Below are positions 24,486-30,395 of a DNA stretch of 31,588 nucleotides, in pieces (position 1 is the stretch's first letter; each line of letters begins with the position of its first letter). The translations under genes were made by a program, and so were the position numbers. The notes under the pieces were generated by a model, which did not search any database, was not told where the DNA came from, and was given only the letters and a program-made list of their open reading frames with translations. The DNA is from SVTX01 sp045577415 (GTDB lineage Bacteria; Bacillota; Clostridia; Oscillospirales; CAG-272), in the NCBI GenBank assembly GCA_045577415.1, contig JAZNII010000140.1, forward strand, positions 1-31,588, in the 5' to 3' direction.

Positions 24486-25460
24486 TCAGTCAGCACCTCC
24501 CTTTCCGTTATTTTCTTCAGACTTATCGGTTTTTTTAGAAGCCTTAATTGCCTTTTCGGGCTTGAGAAGCATTTCGGAAACATTCTTGCCCGTCAAAAGC
24601 TTAAAGAGATCGTCGCGAAGGTCGCTGGACTTGTGCTTTCCACCCTTGCCTATATCGTGATAATCTCTCTTTAAGAGCTTGTTGTTGGCAACCGAAATGT
24701 TTCCCGATTCCTCGGACACCACTATAACCACTGCGTCGCTGATCTCACAGATCTTGAACGCCGCTCTGTGACGGGTGCCAAGACCCTCAAGCTGAGGATT
24801 ATTCTCGGAGATCGTTTTGGATTTACTGGACGCCACCATGATCCTGCCGTCTCTGATTATTACCGCTCCGTCGTGGAGAGGAGATTTATTGACGAAGATA
24901 TTGCAAAGCAGCTGACGTGATACCACAGCGTCAATAGGGGTTCCCTCAGACATCTGATTGCGAAGTCTGCTCTTTCGCTCAAGCACGATCAAAGCTCCCT
25001 CGCCCTTGGAGGAAAGCTCGAACGCCGCCCCGCTGATCTCATCAACCATGTGGAGAATCTTTTCGTCGTCGGTGGTATGCCGGTTTCTTATTCTCTTTAT
25101 GTTCATAGACGTAGTAGCGCCGAACTCCTCAAGAACGTCGCGAAGCTCGGGTTGAAAAAGCACCACCAGAGCGATAATTCCGACGGTATAGAAGTTTTGG
25201 AGAATAGAATTTATAGCCACCATTCCCAAAAGGTCGCTGACTACGTAAAGAGCCATAAGAAGTCCGAGACCTACAATGGTTCTGCCCGCGTGTCTGTCGC
25301 GGATGAATTTGTAGACCATATAGATCAGTTGGCTCAAAAGAAATATGTCAAGTATATTAACAAGCTCAATGTTGACGATGGGAAACAAAATATAGTCCTG
25401 CACAAAACCAAGCAAGTTATCCCAAAGTGATATAGATGTTAACGCCGTTATTTCAAGCAT
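24486..25460 (-). CDS. cdaA: Diadenylate cyclase CdaA
   Basis: The 324-residue enzyme makes cyclic di-AMP from two ATP. Three membrane helices lie in the first ~100 residues (around 33-50, 60-78 and 88-102), followed by a DAC domain with the two signature motifs, LHDGAV (195-200, DGA 197-199) and GTRHRAA (228-234, RHR 230-232), plus the SEESG segment (249-253). The C-terminal ~40 residues are Lys-rich and acidic, a longer tail than Bacillus CdaA (273). c-di-AMP controls potassium and osmolyte balance and wall stress in Firmicutes. AAAGGA precedes the ATG. It is followed tightly by cdaR; pncB lies 56 bases upstream without a clear terminator between. Confidence 0.93.
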   Translation of the reverse strand: MLEITALTSISLWDNLLGFVQDYILFPIVNIELVNILDIFLLSQLIYMVYKFIRDRHAGRTIVGLGLLMALYVVSDLLGMVAINSILQNFYTVGIIALVVLFQPELRDVLEEFGATTSMNIKRIRNRHTTDDEKILHMVDEISGAAFELSSKGEGALIVLERKSRLRNQMSEGTPIDAVVSRQLLCNIFVNKSPLHDGAVIIRDGRIMVASSKSKTISENNPQLEGLGTRHRAAFKICEISDAVVIVVSEESGNISVANNKLLKRDYHDIGKGGKHKSSDLRDDLFKLLTGKNVSEMLLKPEKAIKASKKTDKSEENNGKGGAD

Positions 25461-25516
25461 TTTTCAGTTCCTTTCTGCAATTCTGAACGGAATTTGCCGT
25501 TCGCCATGCCGTCTTG

Positions 25517-26980
25517 TCAGCCCTTCTTGTTGGAGTTTGCTCCCGCCTTGAGCATATTGTGCTTAATATCCCAAAGCTTTTCAGAGAGGTCGACGTAATA
25601 GTTATGAGGATTGGTAAATCTCTTTACCTCCTCCCACATTCCCTCGATCTCGCGCTTATGATGCACTCTTATCTCCTCGAGGGTGGGAAGCTCATAGACC
25701 TGCTTGCCGTCCCTGAACACCTGAACGAGAAGCTCCTCTGCAGTGAAATTTTCCATAAGCTTTCTTTTCCAGACGTGCAGAGGATCGAATATTTCAAGAG
25801 GCTTGGTATCGTCCACAATCTCGTCGTAAACGCAGATAAGATCGGCCTCCGCCTTACCCGTGTCTCTTCCGCGAAGTCTGTAAAGCTTCTTGAAATGGGG
25901 GGTTGTGATCTTGCCAACGTTCTCACTGATCTTTATCTTGGGACGTACCGTTCCGTCCTCATCCTCGACGGCGCAAAGCTTATATACCGCGCCGAATACG
26001 GGATGGCTCTTTGCGGTGATAAGTCTCTCGCCGACTCCGAAGCCGTCAACCTCCGCGCCCTGACGGATAAGCTCACGGATTATATACTCGTCAAGAGAGT
26101 TGGAAACGATTATCTTACACTCGGTCCAGCCCGCCTCGTCAAGCATCTTACGGCACTTCTTGGTAAGATAGGTAATATCTCCCGAATCGATACGGATACC
26201 GCACTTGGTAATTCCACGCGGCTTCAGTACCTCGTTGAAAACTCTTATCGCGTTGGGTATACCCGACTCTGTAACGTTGTAGGTATCGACCAGAAGGGTC
26301 GCATTATTAGGATATATCTCGCAGTAGGTCTTGAACGCCTCGTACTCGGTGTCGAACATCTGCACCCAGGAGTGCGCCATAGTTCCCGTTGCGGGAACTC
26401 CAAATACCTCGTCGGTAATGGTGCAAGCGGTAGCGCCGACGCCTCCGATATAAGCCGCTCTCGCTCCCAGTATCGCCGCGTCAGCGCCCTGCGCACGGCG
26501 TGAACCGAACTCACTGATAAGCCTGCCCTTTGCTGCTCTCGTAAGTCTTGCCGCTTTTGTCGCGATCAACGACTGGTGGTTTATCATCATGAGAATATAG
26601 GTCTCGATGAACTGCGCCTCGATCGCCTTTGCTCTGACCGTCATGAGCGGCTCTCCGGGGAAAACCACCGTTCCCTCGGGAATAGCCCATATATCGCCCG
26701 TAAACTTGAAATCGTGGAGATATTCAAGAAATCCCTCGTCAAAGATGTTCTTTGAGCGCAGATACGCAATATCGTCCTCGTCAAAATGAAGATCGTTGAC
26801 ATACTCGACTATCTGCTCAAGTCCCGCAACCACGGCAAAGCCGCCGCCGTCGGGATTGTCTCTGTAAAATACGTCGAAATATACGGTCTTATCCTTAATG
26901 CCACATTTAAAATAACCGTTGCTCATAGTAAGCTCGTAAAAATCGCAAAGCATAGTAAGGTTTCTGCTTATGTTCTTCAT
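25517..26980 (-). CDS. pncB: Nicotinate phosphoribosyltransferase
   Basis: The 487-residue protein begins MKNISRNLTMLCDFYELTMS, characteristic of the long bacterial NAPRTase class, and shows the phosphoribosyltransferase core: SEFGSRRAQG, GTMAHSW with the conserved His, LLVDTYN, and RIDSGDI. It joins nicotinate and PRPP, with ATP hydrolysis, to give nicotinate mononucleotide for NAD synthesis. The ATG at 26980 is preceded by AAAGGAAATTG; an upstream GTG at 27025 lies within the predicted leader and lacks a ribosome site. It is driven by the promoter at 27054-27082, which may also serve cdaA, cdaR and genes beyond. Confidence 0.93.
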   Translation of the reverse strand: MKNISRNLTMLCDFYELTMSNGYFKCGIKDKTVYFDVFYRDNPDGGGFAVVAGLEQIVEYVNDLHFDEDDIAYLRSKNIFDEGFLEYLHDFKFTGDIWAIPEGTVVFPGEPLMTVRAKAIEAQFIETYILMMINHQSLIATKAARLTRAAKGRLISEFGSRRAQGADAAILGARAAYIGGVGATACTITDEVFGVPATGTMAHSWVQMFDTEYEAFKTYCEIYPNNATLLVDTYNVTESGIPNAIRVFNEVLKPRGITKCGIRIDSGDITYLTKKCRKMLDEAGWTECKIIVSNSLDEYIIRELIRQGAEVDGFGVGERLITAKSHPVFGAVYKLCAVEDEDGTVRPKIKISENVGKITTPHFKKLYRLRGRDTGKAEADLICVYDEIVDDTKPLEIFDPLHVWKRKLMENFTAEELLVQVFRDGKQVYELPTLEEIRVHHKREIEGMWEEVKRFTNPHNYYVDLSEKLWDIKHNMLKAGANSNKKG

Positions 26981-27053
26981 TTTCAATTTCCTTTCTCGGT
27001 TAATATCCTCTTGAAAAATATGCACAATAGTCCATTATAAATTATTAATATAT

Positions 27054-27082
27054 ATTATACAGATATTCAGATTAAAAGTCAA
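27054..27082 (-). promoter_or_regulatory. Near-consensus sigma-A promoter for pncB and probably cdaA-cdaR
   Basis: On the minus strand -35 TTGACT (27082-27077), 17-base spacer, -10 TATAAT (27059-27054). Start near 27047, so the leader is about 67 bases and contains no recognisable riboswitch. A terminator for the upstream gene ends 72 bases before it, marking an operon boundary. Confidence 0.9.
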
Positions 27083-27153
27083 GGGATTTCTTAAATAATA
27101 TAAGCTTTTTTATCATTTTGCGGCAATAAGTGCCAAAAAATATAATCACAGGC

Positions 27154-27190
27154 AAAAAACCGTTCCGTCAAGATATTCTTGGCAGAACGG
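27154..27190 (-). terminator. Rho-independent terminator after the unknown membrane protein
   Basis: On the minus strand the 13-position stem CCGTTCTGCCAAG / CTTGACGGAACGG (27190-27160, one mismatch and one G-T) encloses a short AATAT loop and is followed directly by six T (27159-27154). It lies 22 bases after the stop of the membrane protein gene. Confidence 0.85.
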
Positions 27191-27211
27191 CTAAGTATAT
27201 TCAATTCAAAT

Positions 27212-27988
27212 TCAACGTGCAGATTTTTTACGGCGACGCTTTCCGCCGTCCCCCTCAAAATACTCACCCAAAACCGAGATTACGAGTACTATAACAAAAT
27301 AACACAGCACCGCGAATATTACGTTGGTAGAGTAATCAAGTATCATTAAAGGATAATTCGTGATAGCGACGATGGTCTGAAGATCGTGTATCAGCTGTCC
27401 TCCAAGCTTGGTAACGAGAACCGTTACGGCGCAAACAAAGGACGAAGACAACAGACAGTTAGAAAAACCGAACAAGCCTTCAAAGGGCAAGGGCTTTTTA
27501 TCTCTGCCCGCTTTCTTGAGCAGGCTCGTCTCATCGCGATAATTCTTTATTATTCCCTTTATTATGAAAAAGGCGATAACGTAAGGAGCGATCTCGATAA
27601 CGGCATACCCCACGGCAAATAGCAGATCCTTCCAGAAATCCACGGGGATACTGCGCTCGGTTATCCAATCCACGGCGACGTTTGCGGTATATTTATACAG
27701 AGCCATTCCGCAGAAAATTAAGCATCCACCCACAAAATTCGACGCTCCAAATCGGTACACACCGTATATCACCGCCGCGCAAAAGCAGGAGATCGCAAGT
27801 ATCTCTACTATTCTGCCAACGAAATTAAGGGCTTCCGGAACAACAGCGTTGTACGCTATATCATTAACGGTAGCAACGTAAATCGGTGTTAAAACAAAGC
27901 AATAAAGTCCGTACAAAACTATTCCCGCTATCGCAAAGGCGGCGTACAGCTTATTTTTCAAAATCCTGTCTTTTGGAGAGAGTTTCAT
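27212..27988 (-). CDS. Polytopic membrane protein of unknown function
   Basis: The 258-residue protein has about six or seven hydrophobic segments, including AAFAIAGIVLYGLYCFVL, EILAISCFCAAVIYGVY, DLLFAVGYAVIEIAPYVIAF and a last one near VIFAVLCYFVIVLVISVLG, then a strongly basic C-terminus (GGKRRRKKSAR) likely facing the cytoplasm. I do not recognise the family and see no catalytic motif. The ATG at 27988 is preferred over a TTG four codons earlier because GAGGT sits just before it. It lies between the Lrp-linked aminotransferase (84 bases upstream) and pncB, and its transcript ends at 27154-27190. A hairpin at 28007-28024 lies just before its ribosome site. Confidence 0.75.
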   Translation of the reverse strand: MKLSPKDRILKNKLYAAFAIAGIVLYGLYCFVLTPIYVATVNDIAYNAVVPEALNFVGRIVEILAISCFCAAVIYGVYRFGASNFVGGCLIFCGMALYKYTANVAVDWITERSIPVDFWKDLLFAVGYAVIEIAPYVIAFFIIKGIIKNYRDETSLLKKAGRDKKPLPFEGLFGFSNCLLSSSFVCAVTVLVTKLGGQLIHDLQTIVAITNYPLMILDYSTNVIFAVLCYFVIVLVISVLGEYFEGDGGKRRRKKSAR

Positions 27989-28006
27989 TTGTGACCTCAA
28001 TGTAAC

Positions 28007-28033
28007 GCAGGCAAAACAGCCTGCATATTTTTT
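28007..28033 (+). terminator. Hairpin before the membrane protein gene; terminator-like only on the plus strand
   Basis: A six-pair stem GCAGGC / GCCTGC with loop AAAACA (28007-28024) is followed on the plus strand by ATATTTTTT. On the minus strand it is in the leader of the membrane protein gene, 12 bases before the GAGGT region, with no T-run after it. It may stop antisense transcripts or affect translation of the membrane protein. Confidence 0.45.
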
Positions 28034-28071
28034 GAATTTTTGGAATAAATATTCACACTCTCGCGTTTCGT

Positions 28072-29244
28072 TCAGATTTGGGACAAAAATTCTTCAATTC
28101 TCGCAAGAGCTTCCTTGATATGATCGGCGGAATAGCAGTAGGAGACTCTAATAAAGCCCTCTCCGCAGTCTCCAAAGGCGCTTCCCGGAACTACGGCTAC
28201 TTTCTTTGAAAGCAACAGCTTTTCGCAGAACTCCTCGCTACTCATTCCCGTCTTTTTGATCGACGGGAAGCAATAAAACGCGCCCTTCGGCTCAAAGCAG
28301 TCCATACCAAGCTTATTGAAACCGTGGACTATGAGCCTGCGGCGCACATCGTACTCTGCGACCATGCGTTCAACGTCCTCGTCGCCGTTCCGAAGCGCCT
28401 CTACCGCCGCGTACTGTGACGTGGTAGGCGCGCTCATAATGGCGAACTGGTGGATCTTTGTCATCTGCGCGATGATAGGAGCGGGAGCGCAGGCGTAGCC
28501 CATTCTCCAGCCTGTCATCGAATATGACTTTGAAAATCCGTTCACAAGGACGGTCCTCTCCCTCATTCCATCGATAGAGGCGATAGACACGTGTCGCTTA
28601 CCGCCGTAGGTCAGCTCGGAATATATCTCGTCGGAAAGTACGCAAACATCCGTCTCTCGCAAGACCTCTGCTATCGCTTCAAGATCTTCCCTTTCCATAA
28701 TCGCCCCCGTAGGATTGCTGGGAAAAGGAAAGACCAAAAGCTTGGTTTTTTCTGTTATAGCCTCGCGCAACTCCTTTGCCGTCAAGCGAAATTCGTTCTC
28801 GGCTTTAAGCTCGACGATAACGGGGACACCGCCCGCGAGACGGACGATAGGCTCGTAACAGACGAAGCTCGGCTGAGGAATGATGACCTCGTCGCCGGGG
28901 GCGACAAGTGTGCGGATGGCTCCGTCTATACCCTCACTGCCGCCAACCGTGACAAGCACCTCGCTCTTGGGGTCATAATCAACGCCATAACGTCGTGAGA
29001 TGTATTTGCATATCTCCTCGCGAAGCTCTATAAGCCCCGAATTGGACGTATATCTGGTCTTACTGCCCTCCAGCGACTTGATACCCGCACGTCTGATATG
29101 CCAAGGGGTAGGGAAATCAGGCTCGCCCACACCGAGGGAAATGACCCCCTCCATGGTTGCGGCGATGTCAAAAAATCTTCTGATACCCGACGGTCTTATA
29201 TCGTTAATGACCGTTGGATTCAGTATTTTATTGTAATCCATCAT
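28072..29244 (-). CDS. PLP-dependent class I aminotransferase, Lrp-linked
   Basis: The 390-residue protein is a fold-type I aminotransferase of the AspC/PatA-like group. Visible sites: VISLGVGEPDFPTP (34-47), FPFPSNPTG (172-180) with the PLP-contacting Asn177, Asp205 in LSDEIYSELTY, Schiff-base Lys239 in VNGFSKSYSMTGWRMGY, and the substrate-carboxylate Arg in FIRVSYC near 370. The amino-acid substrate is not determinable; aromatic amino acids, aspartate and N-acetyl-diaminopimelate types are all related. The start overlaps the lrp stop by four bases (ATGA) and its AGGAG is masked by a hairpin (29246-29259), so translation probably depends on lrp translation. Confidence 0.87.
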   Translation of the reverse strand: MMDYNKILNPTVINDIRPSGIRRFFDIAATMEGVISLGVGEPDFPTPWHIRRAGIKSLEGSKTRYTSNSGLIELREEICKYISRRYGVDYDPKSEVLVTVGGSEGIDGAIRTLVAPGDEVIIPQPSFVCYEPIVRLAGGVPVIVELKAENEFRLTAKELREAITEKTKLLVFPFPSNPTGAIMEREDLEAIAEVLRETDVCVLSDEIYSELTYGGKRHVSIASIDGMRERTVLVNGFSKSYSMTGWRMGYACAPAPIIAQMTKIHQFAIMSAPTTSQYAAVEALRNGDEDVERMVAEYDVRRRLIVHGFNKLGMDCFEPKGAFYCFPSIKKTGMSSEEFCEKLLLSKKVAVVPGSAFGDCGEGFIRVSYCYSADHIKEALARIEEFLSQI

Positions 29245-29723
29245 AAGGAGTATGCTCCTCTGTCATCCTGCTCCTCGCCAACGAGTTCTACGTCAAGCTC
29301 TTTATAGCGGCGAAGCACGAAATGCGTTGCGGTGCTTGTCACGCCGTGCATGGTGGCAAGCTCTTTTGCAACGAACATAGCCACTTCCTGAAAGGTCTTG
29401 CCCTTGACTATTACCGTAAGGTCGTAGGAACCCGACATAAGATATACTGTCTCTACCTCTCTGTATTTCATAACCGTCTCCGCGACCTTTTCAAAGCCGT
29501 ATTCGTCCTGCGGAATGACCTTTAGCTCGATCAGCGCGCTGACCGAAGCATCGTCAAGCTTCTCCCAGTCGATGACCGTTTTATATCCTCTGATTATACC
29601 TGCCGCCTCAAGCTCATCTATATCGTTTTTGACTTCCTCCGAGGAAAGCCCCGTCATAGTAGCTATGTCATCGACAGCGCAACGAGCATCGTTTGCAAGT
29701 ATCTTCAAAACCTTTGTATTCAA
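29241..29723 (-). CDS. Lrp/AsnC-family transcriptional regulator
   Basis: The 160-residue protein starts at TTG (29723), with a strong AGGAGG 8 bases upstream. It has an N-terminal winged helix-turn-helix (VLKILANDARCAVDDIATMT, then SSEEVKNDIDELEAAGIIRGY) and a C-terminal RAM domain (~65-145; MSGSYDLTVIVKGKT) that in this family binds amino acids and forms octamers. The partner aminotransferase directly downstream suggests it senses an amino acid handled by that enzyme. A longer frame up to 29852 was rejected: it buries the ribosome site, and the extra residues have no Lrp likeness. A dyad at 29757-29785 may be its own operator. Confidence 0.88.
   Translation of the reverse strand: MNTKVLKILANDARCAVDDIATMTGLSSEEVKNDIDELEAAGIIRGYKTVIDWEKLDDASVSALIELKVIPQDEYGFEKVAETVMKYREVETVYLMSGSYDLTVIVKGKTFQEVAMFVAKELATMHGVTSTATHFVLRRYKELDVELVGEEQDDRGAYSL
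29246..29259 (-). promoter_or_regulatory. Shine-Dalgarno-masking hairpin before the aminotransferase
   Basis: On the minus strand the ribosome site AGGAG (29259-29255) is followed by a CATA loop and by CTCCT (29250-29246), its exact complement, one base before the ATG at 29244. The 14-base hairpin lies within the last codons of lrp, so a ribosome finishing lrp would open it. Confidence 0.6.
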
Positions 29724-29756
29724 GATCAGATCCTCCTTTGGGGGTAAAAAACTTTT

Positions 29757-29785
29757 GGGGTGCAAACAAAAATTGCTTACACCCC
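29757..29785 (-). promoter_or_regulatory. Inverted repeat in the lrp leader, possible operator or attenuator
   Basis: GGGGTG (29785-29780, read on minus) pairs with CACCCC (29762-29757), with partial inner pairing around an AT-rich centre. On the minus strand a run of six T (29751-29746) follows after five bases, so it could be a weak terminator for the P-loop gene or an attenuator; its AT-rich dyad form also suits an Lrp-type binding site. A TATAAT lies just upstream (29794-29789) but has no good -35. Confidence 0.4.
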
Positions 29786-29859
29786 GAATTATATCGCCTG
29801 TTTCCGTGGGCATACTTCGCCACATCACGGCACAGCGACAGTTATATATCAATTATTTA

Positions 29860-30267
29860 TCAGATATACTTCTTTACGAGATCGCTTGCGTCCTCAGTGG
29901 GAATAGAGGATGTCATAACAACGTTCACGTCAAGCTTTGCGGTAAGCTCATCAATTTCCTTAAGGAACGCCTCAAAGCCTGCGATGTCGTTGTTAGATAT
30001 CTTGAGAGCACCGTCTATAAAGAGATCGGTAACGTCGTGGTTGCTTGCAAGAATACCTGCTACGAATCCATAGAGAGCCTCTGCGTCGAATACGAGATAC
30101 TCGTTAGTATTGATAAGACGAACACTGTGCTTGATATCAAAGCGGAGACCTACTCCCTTTTCGATACAAACAACGGTACCGTTTGTCTTTTCAGCCGCTT
30201 CGTTTACCATGGAAATAAGAGCCTTTGTCTTGCCTGTACCCTTGACACCGATGATAAGTTTAACCAT
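29860..30267 (-). CDS. Small P-loop ATPase-like protein of unknown function
   Basis: The 135-residue protein begins MVKLIIGVKGTGKTKALISM, with Walker A GVKGTGKT (7-14) immediately after the first strand, and a likely Walker B segment VTDLFIDGAL (hydrophobics then Asp). A polar segment VVMTSSIPTE follows near the C-terminus, and it ends LVKKYI. It is about the size of a single small P-loop domain and lacks helicase or kinase motifs that I can recognise. Similar small proteins occur in Clostridia without known function. A strong site AAGGAG precedes the ATG, and the gene has its own near-consensus promoter (30342-30370) and a leader hairpin (30282-30296). These signals suggest substantial expression. 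Confidence 0.8.
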   Translation of the reverse strand: MVKLIIGVKGTGKTKALISMVNEAAEKTNGTVVCIEKGVGLRFDIKHSVRLINTNEYLVFDAEALYGFVAGILASNHDVTDLFIDGALKISNNDIAGFEAFLKEIDELTAKLDVNVVMTSSIPTEDASDLVKKYI

Positions 30268-30281
30268 ATTGTACTCCTTCT

Positions 30282-30296
30282 GCCACGCTACGTGGC
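30282..30296 (-). promoter_or_regulatory. Leader hairpin directly upstream of the P-loop gene ribosome site
   Basis: GCCACG and CGTGGC pair over six bases with a three-base loop (30288-30290). The hairpin stands 2 bases upstream of the AAGGAG at 30279-30274. It could stabilise the transcript or expose the ribosome site; no T-run follows, so it is not a terminator. Confidence 0.5.
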
Positions 30297-30341
30297 TTTG
30301 TATTTTTAAGTTTCCTGTTGGAATTTAATATTCTTTAGATA

Positions 30342-30370
30342 ATTATAGCATAGTTTACGACTTTTTGCAA
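30342..30370 (-). promoter_or_regulatory. Sigma-A promoter for the small P-loop gene
   Basis: On the minus strand -35 TTGCAA (30370-30365), 17-base spacer, -10 TATAAT (30347-30342), with an extended TGC. Start near 30335, leader about 68 bases. It has the same -35 and the same spacing as the hup promoter. Confidence 0.87.
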
Positions 30371-30395
30371 GTAGAAATGGAAAATTTGTCTAAAA

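Noticed and set aside
25462..25516. Terminator between pncB and cdaA
   Set aside because: A GAACGG/CCGTTC hairpin with a six-base loop is present, but no T-run follows on the minus strand, so it was not called; read-through into cdaA is likely.
25514..26503. Plus-strand open frame of 329 codons opposite pncB
   Set aside because: Antisense to conserved NAPRTase motifs, no promoter or ribosome site; frame length is explained by codon bias of the real gene.
26981..27047. Riboswitch or NAD-sensing leader before pncB
   Set aside because: The leader is about 67 bases, AT-rich and without a stable conserved-looking fold, too short for known NAD riboswitch architectures.
29724..29852. N-terminal extension of the Lrp regulator to an ATG at 29852
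   Set aside because: The extension would cover the strong AGGAGG site and the dyad; the TTG at 29723 gives the usual Lrp length and an N-terminal helix-turn-helix at once.
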